A DNA stretch of 40,065 nt, taken from Gemmataceae bacterium. Its GTDB lineage: Bacteria; Planctomycetota; Planctomycetia; Gemmatales; Gemmataceae. The position numbers and the translations under genes are program-made. The notes beneath the pieces were generated by a model, which made no database searches, was not told where the DNA came from, and was given only the letters and a program-made list of their open reading frames with translations. The stretch is from NCBI GenBank assembly GCA_019752375.1, contig JAIEMG010000215.1, positions 1 to 40,065 of the forward strand. The letters run 5' to 3'. Each line of letters starts with the position of its first letter. Position 1 is the first letter of the stretch. Below are positions 7,857 to 15,899 of this stretch, piece by piece.

Positions 7857-8564
7857 TCACTCTGGCTCGACACGGTTCTTGCGGGGCGATTCGCCGATCA
7901 CCGCATCCAGCGCTGGTGGCGGATCGACGCCGTGGCGCAGAGCGACCTCGCAGCTGGAACGGATGTGTTCGATCATCGCCTTGCGCGCTGCCGCACCGTC
8001 GCCGGCTTTCAGTGCCGCGATGATTTCCAGGTGTTGCCGATAGGCCAGCGCCAGCATCTCGTTGTAGCTGGCGGTCCGCTCGCGCACCAGCTGCACCAGG
8101 TCGTGGAACTTCTCGATCTCCTTCGCCAGGATGGGATTGCCGGCGCGGGACGCCACGAGTCGGTGCAACTCCACGTCGAACCTGTGGCACGCGGTGCGGT
8201 AGTTCGGTTGAGCGGCATCCTCGGCGGCCGTCGCGAGGCGGTCAAGGCTGGTGAAGTCGGCGGCGGTCAGGTGGCCGCAGGCAAGCTCGGTGGCCATCCC
8301 TTCCAGCGCTTCGCGCACCTGGTAGATGTGACCGAGTTGCTCCGCACCCAGCCGGCGCACCACCGCACTGCGGTTGGGAGAGATTTCGACCAGGCCATCG
8401 GCGGCCAACTTGCGCAACGCCTCGCGGATCGGCGTGCGGCTGACTTTTAGCTGCGCCGCCAGGATGGTCTCGCGCAGGATGCGACCCGGCGGCAGGCGCC
8501 CCGCCAGGATTTCGTTGACGAGATGCTTGTAGACCTGATGATAGAGTTGGCTAACTTCAATCAT
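7857..8564 (-). CDS. GntR-family regulator, FadR/FCD type
   Basis: A 235-residue transcription regulator. The N-terminal winged helix-turn-helix (about 5-70) shows the GntR pattern ILAGRLPPG, VSRTPIREALRKLAADGLVE and the beta-hairpin wing. The C-terminal FCD ligand-binding domain contains YQVREALEGMATELA, a metal-ligand-like DVELHRLV, and the later YNEMLALAYRQHLEIIAALKAGD with the conserved H. FCD regulators normally respond to small organic acids or sugar acids. ATG 8564 is used; a GTG one codon upstream is possible and no good ribosome site is visible. It precedes the sialidase-like gene by 13 bases and probably controls that operon. The palindrome at 8576-8630 sits in the divergent upstream region. 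Confidence 0.92.
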   Translation of the reverse strand: MIEVSQLYHQVYKHLVNEILAGRLPPGRILRETILAAQLKVSRTPIREALRKLAADGLVEISPNRSAVVRRLGAEQLGHIYQVREALEGMATELACGHLTAADFTSLDRLATAAEDAAQPNYRTACHRFDVELHRLVASRAGNPILAKEIEKFHDLVQLVRERTASYNEMLALAYRQHLEIIAALKAGDGAAARKAMIEHIRSSCEVALRHGVDPPPALDAVIGESPRKNRVEPE

Positions 8565-8575
8565 CACAAGACCTT

Positions 8576-8630
8576 GTGGGGCCGGCTTTCAGCCGGCCAG
8601 ACCCGAAGGCCGGCTGAACGCCGGCCCCAC
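8576..8630. repeat. Palindromic repeat, 23-base arms
   Basis: The arms at 8576-8598 and 8608-8630 are reverse complements with one mismatch and a nine-base loop. The core is GGCCGGC...TTCAGCCGGCC. It lies between two genes transcribed away from each other, so it cannot be a terminator for either, and it is too long for an ordinary operator. It resembles a dispersed planctomycete intergenic repeat. Confidence 0.85.
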
Positions 8631-8689
8631 ATCCTACCAAGATTGGGAACCATCGTCGCGGCGAATCCGTCGAACGAGGACAAGGAGAG

Positions 8690-9475
8690 ATGCCATTGAC
8701 CGTTTCCGATCGCAGCTTTCGTGAGCCGCCGGTGCTTGCCGTCGTCATCCCCGCGCTGAACGAGGAGGCGTCGCTGCCGTTGGTCCTGGCCGACATCCCG
8801 CGCGGCCTGGTTCAGTCGGTCGTTGTCGTGGACAACGGCTCGCACGACCGGACCGCCGAGGTGGCGCGTCTGGGCGGGGCGCATGTCGTCGCCGAACCGC
8901 AGCGCGGCTACGGCGCCGCCTGCCTGCGCGGCCTGGCGGAGTTGACGCGTCGTCCCGAAGGGCCGCCGGACGTCGTCGTCTTCCTCGACGCCGACTATAG
9001 CGATCATGCCGACGAAATGCCGAGCATCGTCCAGCCGATCCTCGAAGGCCGGCGGGACATGGTGCTTGGCTCGCGCTTGCTCGGGCAGCGCGAACGCGGT
9101 GCGATGCCGCCGCAAAGTGTGTGGGGCAATCGCCTGGCCTGCTTCCTCATGCGGATTTTCTTCGGCGCTCACTACACCGACCTGGGGCCGTTCCGCGCCA
9201 TCCGCTGGGACTGCCTGGAACGCCTTGGCATGGTCGATCGCAACTTCGGCTGGACGGTCGAGATGCAGATCAAGGCGGCACGGCAGGGGCTGCGCGTCGG
9301 CGAGGTGCCGGTGTCGTATCGCCGACGCATCGGGGCCAGCAAGATCAGCGGCACCGTTCGCGGCACCATCAAGGCCGGCTCGAAGATCCTCTACTTGATC
9401 GCTCGCTATGGCCTGGCGCCGGCGCGGCCGACGGGGAGCCCTGCCCTGGCGCCAGCCCAGAACCAGAACTCGTGA
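8690..9475 (+). CDS. Family 2 glycosyltransferase (DPM/DPG synthase-like)
   Basis: A 261-residue GT-A fold enzyme of the dolichol-phosphate mannose / polyprenyl-phosphate glucose synthase type, which transfers sugar from a nucleotide sugar to a polyprenyl phosphate. Motifs: VVIPALNEEASL (start of fold), VVVVDNGSHDRT, the metal-binding DADYSDH, and the acceptor-loop region GNRLACFLMRIFFG...YTDLGPFRAI. The C-terminus has no paired membrane helices, so it is the soluble subtype. The start is uncertain: AAGGAG at 8682-8687 lies too near ATG 8690, and a TTG at 8696 has better spacing. Its stop overlaps a possible GTG start of the next gene (GTGA), pointing to a coupled pair in which this enzyme makes the lipid-linked sugar. 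Confidence 0.9.
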   Translation: MPLTVSDRSFREPPVLAVVIPALNEEASLPLVLADIPRGLVQSVVVVDNGSHDRTAEVARLGGAHVVAEPQRGYGAACLRGLAELTRRPEGPPDVVVFLDADYSDHADEMPSIVQPILEGRRDMVLGSRLLGQRERGAMPPQSVWGNRLACFLMRIFFGAHYTDLGPFRAIRWDCLERLGMVDRNFGWTVEMQIKAARQGLRVGEVPVSYRRRIGASKISGTVRGTIKAGSKILYLIARYGLAPARPTGSPALAPAQNQNS

Positions 9476-9480
9476 GCACG

Positions 9481-11916
9481 ATGAGCGTCGGTCCGTCGCG
9501 TTCGACCGCGCTGCTGCTCGGCATCGGCGGTGCGTCGCTCTTGCTTTACGGCGTCGTGCTGGCGTTGAGCTTCCGCTTCGATGCCGACACGCAGGGCGGC
9601 CCGATCCCCGCAGTCGTGGCGCTTTTCGGCCTGGCGACACTCGGCTGGTTGGCGGCCCAGGCGTGCGTGTGGAAGGACCGGCGCGAGGACCGAGGGACGC
9701 TGTGGATCGTTCTTGGCTTTTCGGCAGCGTATCGGCTGGTGCTGCTGCCGTCGCAACCGATCCTGGAGATCGACTTCTATCGTTACCTCTGGGATGGGCG
9801 CGTGGCGGCGCAGGGTTTCAGCCCGTATCGCTACAGCCCGTTCCAGGTGAAGGACGTCGCCAACGAGGAGCCGCCTTCCACCGACCTGGTCGTCCTGTAC
9901 AAGCTGAGCCAGCAGTCGGATTCGGTCTGGACGATCCTGAAACGCGTCCACCATGCCGGCGTGCCGACGGTGTATCCGCCCGCCTCGCAGCTGGTGTTCG
10001 CGGCCGCGGCCCTGGCAACGCCCGCATCAGCGCCCGTGTGGTGGCACATCCTGGTGCTCAAGGCGCTGCTGGTCGGCTTCGACCTGGCAACGCTGGGTGT
10101 CCTGGTGGCCTTGCTGCGACGGTTTCAGCTGCCGGCGACGTGGTGCCTGGCTTACGGCTGGTGTCCGCTGGTGATGAAGGAGATCGCCAACTCGGGGCAC
10201 CTCGATTCGATCGCGGTGTTCCTGACGACGCTCGCCGTGTTCTGGCTGGTGAAAGCAGGACAAAGCGCATCGCCGATGCGCTGGACTGTTGCGGGGCTCG
10301 CGACGCTGGGCCTGGCGGTGCTGGCGAAGAGTTATCCGGTCGTCCTGCTGCCGGTGGTGGCAGCCTACCTGGCGGGACGCTGGCGCTGGCGCGGCGTGGC
10401 GGCGTTGGCCATCGTGCCAGTGGTAGTGCTGGCTGGATACGCACCGTTCCTGGGCGGCGCCGAGGAACAAGCTGAGGAAGTGAAGGTTCACCATCCCGGC
10501 ACGGGGTTGAGCACCTTCCTGACGGAGTGGGAGAGCAATGACTTCCTCTTCCGTCTGACGTATCAGAACCTGCGGTCGCCACGGCAGGACCGGCCTGGTG
10601 CCTGGTGGGTGGTGGTTCCGAAGCGCTGGCGTGAGGGATGGAACGACGCGCTGCCGGACGTGACGGCGCTGAACGCGAAGACCGATGCGGCCTTCGTCCT
10701 GACCCAGGGGCTGATGGGCTTGGTCCTTCTGGGGTTCTGCACCGTCCTGGCGTGGCGGACGATTCGCGAGCCGGAGCCGGAATCGCTGGTGCGCAGCGCG
10801 TTCCTGTCAATGGCGGTGGGCTGGCTGCTGAGCAGTGCGCAGAACCCGTGGTACCTCCTCTGGTCGCTGCCGCTGATGGTTTTCGCCCGGCAGCGCAGCT
10901 GGTTCTTGCTGCCGGGCCTGGCATGGCTGTACTACCTGGGCTTCTGGCTGACCGATTCGTGGCAGGAACTCGAGCGGAACCTGGTCTGGCTGGAATACGT
11001 GCCGTTCTTCGTGGCGATGGCGGTGGAATCGTGGTGGCTGCGGGGGCAACCGATGCCTTGGAAGCGGGTCCTGAGAGTGGCCGGTGCGGTTGCCATCACC
11101 TTGGCGGTGGGCCTGGCGGTGCTGCATGCAACGCGGCCACGCGTCAAGAATGCCGCCGCGGGGCGCAAGGAGCTGGCGCTTTCCGATCCGTCCAAGCCGG
11201 TGCTCGATCACGGAACATTTGATGCGCTGTTGAAGAAGTACGTCGACGCCGAGGGCATGGTCGCCTACCGTGCCTGGAAGGCCAACGCGGACGATGTGAA
11301 GGCCCTGGACGATTACCTGGCCCGGCTTGGCGCCGTCGACCTGGACTTGCCTGCGCCCAGGGAAGCGCGGCTGGCCTTCTGGATCAATGCCTACAACGCG
11401 CTGACGCTCAAGGGCATCTTGCAGGTCTACCCGACAAAGAGCATCCGCGACCACACGCCCCTGGTCGGTGGCTACAACATCTGGAAAGACCTGCTCCAGG
11501 AGATCGACGGCCGAAACTACTCGCTGGACGACATCGAGCACCAGGTGCTGCGCAAGATGGACGAGCCGCGCATCCACTTTACGCTGGTCTGTGCGTCGAA
11601 GGGCTGTCCGCCGCTGCGGCCCGAGGCCTACACGGCAGGGCGGATGGAAGAGCAACTGCGCGACAACGCCCGCCGCTTCTTCGCGCGGCCGACGAACTTC
11701 CGCGCCGACGAGGCCGATCGCTCCGTCGCCATCACCGAACTCCTGTCGCCCTCGCCCTGGTTCGGCGGCGATTTCGCGAAGACGTCGCCCGAGGTCGTGC
11801 GTGCTTTGCGGACTTACTTTCCGCAGCCCGAGAAGCTCGGCTGGCTCGACGCACCGGACCTCATCGTGGATTTTCTGCCTTATGACTGGAGCCTGAACGA
11901 CCAGGCAATCAATTGA
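9481..11916 (+). CDS. Membrane glycosyltransferase fused to DUF547
   Basis: An 811-residue polytopic membrane protein. Residues 1 to about 555 contain roughly a dozen hydrophobic helices and the GT-C type signature EIDFYRYLWDGR (96-107), with an acidic residue in the first extracytoplasmic loop as in mannosyltransferases using polyprenyl-phosphate sugars. After the last helix, residues about 565-805 form a DUF547 domain: FWINAYNAL (633-641), then VCASKGCPPL with C704 and C709, and a C-terminal YDWSLN. By topology DUF547 should lie outside the cytoplasm. ATG 9481 is used; GTG 9472 would overlap the upstream GT2 stop. The pair probably glycosylates an envelope component; the function of DUF547 is not established. 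The fusion is continuous with no stop or frameshift. Confidence 0.85.
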   Translation: MSVGPSRSTALLLGIGGASLLLYGVVLALSFRFDADTQGGPIPAVVALFGLATLGWLAAQACVWKDRREDRGTLWIVLGFSAAYRLVLLPSQPILEIDFYRYLWDGRVAAQGFSPYRYSPFQVKDVANEEPPSTDLVVLYKLSQQSDSVWTILKRVHHAGVPTVYPPASQLVFAAAALATPASAPVWWHILVLKALLVGFDLATLGVLVALLRRFQLPATWCLAYGWCPLVMKEIANSGHLDSIAVFLTTLAVFWLVKAGQSASPMRWTVAGLATLGLAVLAKSYPVVLLPVVAAYLAGRWRWRGVAALAIVPVVVLAGYAPFLGGAEEQAEEVKVHHPGTGLSTFLTEWESNDFLFRLTYQNLRSPRQDRPGAWWVVVPKRWREGWNDALPDVTALNAKTDAAFVLTQGLMGLVLLGFCTVLAWRTIREPEPESLVRSAFLSMAVGWLLSSAQNPWYLLWSLPLMVFARQRSWFLLPGLAWLYYLGFWLTDSWQELERNLVWLEYVPFFVAMAVESWWLRGQPMPWKRVLRVAGAVAITLAVGLAVLHATRPRVKNAAAGRKELALSDPSKPVLDHGTFDALLKKYVDAEGMVAYRAWKANADDVKALDDYLARLGAVDLDLPAPREARLAFWINAYNALTLKGILQVYPTKSIRDHTPLVGGYNIWKDLLQEIDGRNYSLDDIEHQVLRKMDEPRIHFTLVCASKGCPPLRPEAYTAGRMEEQLRDNARRFFARPTNFRADEADRSVAITELLSPSPWFGGDFAKTSPEVVRALRTYFPQPEKLGWLDAPDLIVDFLPYDWSLNDQAIN

Positions 11917-12095
11917 GGAGCGCAGGATGCTTACCCCAGTCGGTAACGCGTCGGACGAAGCGGCAATTCTGACGCTCAAACATTCGTGCGAATGATCGCG
12001 AGCATTGCTTATATGTCTTGCATTACGGACGCGTTCAACCCTAAGATTCAGCGAGTCAACTACCCTTTCCCCACATGTTTCCGGAGGAAGTTTCC

Positions 12096-12626
12096 ATGTT
12101 TCGCTATGTCTGGCGCCTGTGTCTCCTCGTTGGCCTGTTGCTGGCGCTGACCCCGCAGCTGGTCGAAGCGCAGAGCAAGAAGGAACGCAGTGAGAACATC
12201 TCGGTCGGCACGGCCAAGGCTGCGGGGTTCAAGCACTGGAAGGCCGAGAAGGCCGAAAAGCCCGAGCAGAAGTGGTCGCTGGGCAAGCCCAAGGAGCTGG
12301 AGAAGTTCGACGACGCCATCTTGACCATCACGGAAGTGAAGGGGACGAAGGACGAGATCTTCTCGACCCTCAAGAAGGAATTCGACGAAAAGGCCATCAA
12401 CCGGACGGACAAGCTCAAGGCTGGCCCGATGATGGGCGAGACGCTGTTCCTTTCCGGTACTTACACGAAGGGCGCCAAGCCGCAGGAACGCTATCGCATG
12501 TATGCGGTGTTCCTCGACGGCAAGGACGCCAAGATCCTGGTGAAGCTCATCGGCCCCGGCCAGGTCGTCGGCCTGCACCAGCCCGACCTCGACATGTTCC
12601 TGAAGGAACTGAAGGACGCGAAGTAA
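12096..12626 (+). CDS. Small secreted protein of unknown function
   Basis: A 176-residue protein. ATG 12096 is preferred over ATG 12075 because CGGAGGAAG lies just upstream of it and because the signal peptide then starts properly: MFRYVWRLCLLVGLLLAL followed by a likely cleavage after VEAQS or nearby. The mature part is lysine- and glutamate-rich, with an alternating pattern suggesting a single alpha/beta domain (ILTITEVKGTKDEIFSTLKKEF...LFLSGTYTKG...YRMYAVFLDGKDAKILVKLIGP). No family is recognised; it may be a periplasmic or surface protein. A strong terminator follows within 30 bases, so it is probably a single-gene transcript. Confidence 0.75.
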   Translation: MFRYVWRLCLLVGLLLALTPQLVEAQSKKERSENISVGTAKAAGFKHWKAEKAEKPEQKWSLGKPKELEKFDDAILTITEVKGTKDEIFSTLKKEFDEKAINRTDKLKAGPMMGETLFLSGTYTKGAKPQERYRMYAVFLDGKDAKILVKLIGPGQVVGLHQPDLDMFLKELKDAK

Positions 12627-12652
12627 GGCATCCTGATTGCTGACGCACACGA

Positions 12653-12697
12653 GCGAAAGACGTCCGTCCCTGATACCATCGGGCGGACGTTTTTCGC
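12653..12697 (+). terminator. Rho-independent terminator
   Basis: The arms 12653-12669 and 12681-12697 pair over 17 positions with two G-U type mismatches around an 11-base loop. A run of five T falls inside the 3' arm, after the GC-rich part GGGCGGACG. It lies 27 bases after the stop of the secreted protein gene and just before the ribosome site of the next gene. Confidence 0.85.
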
Positions 12698-12725
12698 TTT
12701 CTGTGTTTCCAGAGGGAGCATGGCG

Positions 12726-13700
12726 ATGTGGGACACGCGTTTCACGCGGCTGGTGGGTTGTTCGGTGCCGTTGCAGCAAGCCGGCATGGGCGGCGTGACG
12801 ACAGTCGAGTTGGCCGCGGCAGTCTCCAACGCGGGCGGGCTTGGCATGATCGCGACCGTGCGCGTTCCACCGGCGTTTCTGGCTTCGATGCTTGACGACG
12901 TGGGCTCGCGAACTCGCGGTCCATTCGGCGTCAACTTCCTGATGCCGTTCCTGAATCGCGACTCCCTCGACATCGCCGCCAGCAAGGCACGCGTCGTCGA
13001 GTTCTTCTATGGCGATCCCGATGCGAAGTTGGTGCAGATCGTCCACCAGGCCGGCGCCTTGGCGTGCTGGCAAGTCGGTTCCGTGACGGAAGCGCGGCAG
13101 GCGGTTGACGCGGGCTGCGATTTTGTCATCGCGCAGGGCACCGAGGCCGGAGGACATGTCCGCGGACGGATTGGCCTGCTGGCGCTGCTGGACCAGGTGC
13201 TCGACGCCGTGAAGGTGCCCGTCGTGGCGGCGGGAGGCATCGGCAGCGCTCGTGCGATGGCGGCCGCGTTGGCAGCGGGCGCCGATGGTGTACGGATCGG
13301 CACTCGTTTCGTCGCCAGTGCGGAGTCCGCGGCCCATGCCATGTACAAACAAGCGCTCATCGGCGCTGAGGCGGCCGATACGGTGCTCACCAAGGCGTAT
13401 TCCGTCTTCTGGCCCCACGCTCCCCATCGCGTGTTACGCTCCTGCGTTCAGGAAGCAGAAGCGCTTACCGGCGAGGAAGCGGGCGAGTCGGTACTGGCGG
13501 GTGTTGCGTGGAAGATTCCGCGCTTCGCGACACCGGCGCCGACGACCGCTGCCACAGGCAAGATCGAGGCGATGGCGATGTACGCCGGCGAATCGGTCAG
13601 CCAGGTGCGGTGCGTGCAGCCGGCGGCGGAGATCGTGCGCGAGTTGGCCGACGGCGCTGCACAGTTGCTGCAGCAAGGCGCCATGCGCTCGCGTGTGTGA
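12726..13700 (+). CDS. Nitronate monooxygenase-family flavoprotein
   Basis: A 324-residue TIM-barrel FMN enzyme of the 2-nitropropane dioxygenase / nitronate monooxygenase family, which oxidises alkyl nitronates; related members include enoyl-ACP reductase FabK. Visible motifs: PLQQAGMGGV near the N-terminus, AVSNAGGLGMIA, then QGTEAGGHVRG (phosphate/substrate loop with the His typical of the family), VVAAGGIGSARAMAAALAAGADGVRIGTRF for FMN phosphate binding. ATG 12726 has GAGGG about nine bases upstream; ATG 12720 is too close to it. Length is normal. It is separated from its upstream neighbour by a terminator and followed by a 420-base gap, so it is likely monocistronic. The precise substrate cannot be told. 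Confidence 0.9.
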   Translation: MWDTRFTRLVGCSVPLQQAGMGGVTTVELAAAVSNAGGLGMIATVRVPPAFLASMLDDVGSRTRGPFGVNFLMPFLNRDSLDIAASKARVVEFFYGDPDAKLVQIVHQAGALACWQVGSVTEARQAVDAGCDFVIAQGTEAGGHVRGRIGLLALLDQVLDAVKVPVVAAGGIGSARAMAAALAAGADGVRIGTRFVASAESAAHAMYKQALIGAEAADTVLTKAYSVFWPHAPHRVLRSCVQEAEALTGEEAGESVLAGVAWKIPRFATPAPTTAATGKIEAMAMYAGESVSQVRCVQPAAEIVRELADGAAQLLQQGAMRSRV

Positions 13701-14123
13701 ACGCCCGATCAGACGAATTCCCGCGATTTCGGAAAATTGTGCATTAACATTTTGCGTCCGCGGGCACTATGTATGGGAGGCCTTCGCTGCCATCGGGGCC
13801 TCGGCGAGACGAAATGAGGGATCGCTGCCAACGAATTCCTGTCTCGCTGTTTCTATTTCTTGTGAGAGAAGGAAATATCCTTCTCCGGTACACGAATAGT
13901 GGGGAAGGGGAATTTTTTGCTTTGCACGCAGCGCGGATTTGAGTAACCTGATCTTCCACAGCACCCGATCGTGGCCATTTCTGGCCCCGCAGATTCTCCC
14001 GCGCAAGTTCCCAATCGCTGCACCGTTTCTCCCGACAAAGATTTCCGTTCGTTTTGGTGCTCTCTCTCGTCTTGTAATAGACGGTCCCACGCTCAACCGA
14101 GCCCTCTAAAGGAGCTTCGTGCA
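13701..14123. other. Intergenic region, probable promoter of DUF1549 gene
   Basis: A 423-base gap with lower GC than its surroundings and a short T tract near 13913. A 126-codon leftward open frame exists here but has no ribosome site or recognisable content. The only function I can suggest is a leader and promoter for the downstream gene, whose ribosome site AAAGGAG lies at 14108-14114. Confidence 0.4.
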
Positions 14124-15776
14124 ATGGGCAGCCATAAGCTCAAATTCCTGGTTCTGGGTTTGCTGTTCGCGGGCGGCGCGCTCTCATTGGCCAGAGCAGC
14201 CGAACCCGAGCCGAAGCAGGAGGAGAAGGCGGCTGCCAAAGCGGAACCGGCCCTGCCCGCGCCGGAGAAGCCGGAGCTCGTGGGCCCGGTGATCGAGCGG
14301 CCTGAAGGTTTTGCGCCCGCGGAGACCCTGATCGACGCGCCCGCGATGTCGTCCCGCATCGATCAACTGATCCAGTCGCAGTGGAAGGCTAAGGGCGTCA
14401 CGCCGGCCGAGGCCGCGGACGACGCGGAGTTCTTCCGCCGCCTGTCGCTGCACATCAACGGCCGGATCCCGACCATCACGCAGCTGAAGGACTTCCTCGA
14501 CGATACCCGCGCCGACAAGAAACGGATCTGGACTGAAGAGTTGATGCACGGTCGCGACAATGCCGACCTGTACGTCAACCACCTGTCCACCTTCTGGCGG
14601 CAGCTGTTCTTCTCGCAGACCAACAACCAGATGCAGGCCCAGTACGCCGGCATGCAGCTGGACCCGTGGTTCCGCAACCACGTCAAGAACAACACCGGCT
14701 ACGACAAGGTCGTGCGCGAGCTGCTTACCGGCCAGCAGTACCAGCAGTTCGCCCAGGCCAACGAAAACAAGGCCGAGACCATTGCCGGCAACACGGCCCG
14801 CCTGTTCCTCGGCGTCAAGCTCGAGTGCGCCCAGTGCCACGACGACAAGTCGGGTGGCAACTGGACCCGCATGCAGTTCTGGGAATACGCCGCCTTTTTC
14901 AACCGTAATGGCGGCACTCCCCCGACCATCCCGATCCCGGACAAGAAGACGGTCGCACAGGCTCGTTTCCTGGACGGCACCAGCCCCCAGTGGCGCGGCG
15001 GGGCCAACTCCCAGACGGTGCTGGCCGACTGGATGACCAGCGGTACCAATCCGTTCTTCGCCAAGGCCGTGGTCAATCGGATGTGGCACTACTTCATGGG
15101 CGTCGGCCTCGTGGATCCCGTCGACGCCGCCAGCGAAGAGAACGTGCCCAGCCATCCGGAACTGCTCGACGAACTGGCTCGTCAGTTCGCCGCTCACAAC
15201 TTCGACCTCAAGTACCTGGTCCGGGCCATCACCGGCACGCAGGCTTATCAGCTGACCAGCGCCCGCAGCCACGAAAGCCAGGACGACCCGCGCCAGTTCG
15301 CTCGCTTCAACGTCCAGGGCATGACCCCCGAGCAGCTGTTCGACAGCATCTCGGAGGCGACGGGCTTCCGCGACAACAACCCGATTCCGAACCGCTTCAA
15401 CATGTTCGGCCAACCGAATACGCCGCGCGGCGAATTCATCGCCAAGTTCTCCAACCCGCACGACAAGCGGACCGAAACCAAGACCTCCATCCTGCAGGCC
15501 CTCTTCCTCATGAACGGCAAGCAGATGGGCGACTGGACCAGCCTCGAGAAGAGCAAGACGCTGGAAACCGTCGCCAACGCCGCCGCGAGCATCTCGACCT
15601 CGCGCCGCATCGAGGAGCTGTTCATCGTCACGCTGTCCCGCAAGCCGCGTCCGGCCGAGCTGGAACGGCTTGTCAAGTATGTCGACGCGGGCGGCCCCGC
15701 CAAAGACCCGAAGAAGGCCCTGGCCGACGTCTTCTGGGCGCTGCTGAACTCCGGCGAGTTCATGCTGAATCATTAA
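14124..15776 (+). CDS. DUF1549/DUF1553 secreted planctomycete protein
   Basis: A 550-residue exported protein of the DUF1549 plus DUF1553 architecture that is greatly expanded in planctomycetes. ATG 14124 has AAAGGAG upstream. A signal peptide (LKFLVLGLLFAGGALSLARAAEP) is followed by an Ala/Glu/Pro-rich spacer to about residue 60. The DUF1549 part (about 75-260) includes FFRRLSLHINGRIPT and LYVNHLSTFWRQLFF, and a CAQCH motif at 235-239 that fits a CxxCH haem c site. DUF1553 (about 290-540) contains the family-typical FAKAVVNRMWHYFMG and a C-terminal VFWALLNSGEFMLNH. No N-terminal PSCyt cytochrome domain is present. Function is unknown; the family is usually encoded next to a DUF1501 gene, as here. 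Confidence 0.93.
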   Translation: MGSHKLKFLVLGLLFAGGALSLARAAEPEPKQEEKAAAKAEPALPAPEKPELVGPVIERPEGFAPAETLIDAPAMSSRIDQLIQSQWKAKGVTPAEAADDAEFFRRLSLHINGRIPTITQLKDFLDDTRADKKRIWTEELMHGRDNADLYVNHLSTFWRQLFFSQTNNQMQAQYAGMQLDPWFRNHVKNNTGYDKVVRELLTGQQYQQFAQANENKAETIAGNTARLFLGVKLECAQCHDDKSGGNWTRMQFWEYAAFFNRNGGTPPTIPIPDKKTVAQARFLDGTSPQWRGGANSQTVLADWMTSGTNPFFAKAVVNRMWHYFMGVGLVDPVDAASEENVPSHPELLDELARQFAAHNFDLKYLVRAITGTQAYQLTSARSHESQDDPRQFARFNVQGMTPEQLFDSISEATGFRDNNPIPNRFNMFGQPNTPRGEFIAKFSNPHDKRTETKTSILQALFLMNGKQMGDWTSLEKSKTLETVANAAASISTSRRIEELFIVTLSRKPRPAELERLVKYVDAGGPAKDPKKALADVFWALLNSGEFMLNH

Positions 15777-15785
15777 CCGGCGTGT

Positions 15786-15842
15786 TTGTAGCCGCAGGCT
15801 TCAGCCTGCGGAGTCTCCGCAGGCTGAAGCCTGCGGCTACAA
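15786..15842. repeat. Palindromic repeat, 27-base perfect arms
   Basis: The arms 15786-15812 and 15816-15842 are exact reverse complements with a three-base loop. The core is GCCGCAGGCTTCAGCCTGCG. It sits nine bases after the DUF1549 stop, between two genes expected to be co-transcribed, and lacks a T-tract. The family is recognisable from memory as a common planctomycete intergenic repeat. Confidence 0.9.
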
Positions 15843-15899
15843 GAAACACTAACGCACCTGTGGGCCACTGGCCAACAGCCTTACCAGGAGTGAGCACTT

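Noticed and set aside
9121..9480. Upstream 120-codon extension of the membrane glycosyltransferase frame
   Set aside because: It overlaps the GT2 gene in another frame and its translation is Arg/Gly-rich without motifs; the start at 9481 (or 9472) fits better.
12653..12697. Possible member of the palindromic repeat families
   Set aside because: Position right after a stop, a T-run and shorter arms make an ordinary intrinsic terminator the better explanation.
13744..14124. Leftward 126-codon open frame before the DUF1549 gene
   Set aside because: No ribosome site, unusual composition, and no similarity that I can recognise.
14184..15773. Leftward open frame of about 530 codons opposite the DUF1549 gene
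   Set aside because: Same codon-bias artefact; the plus-strand frame has a signal peptide and family motifs.
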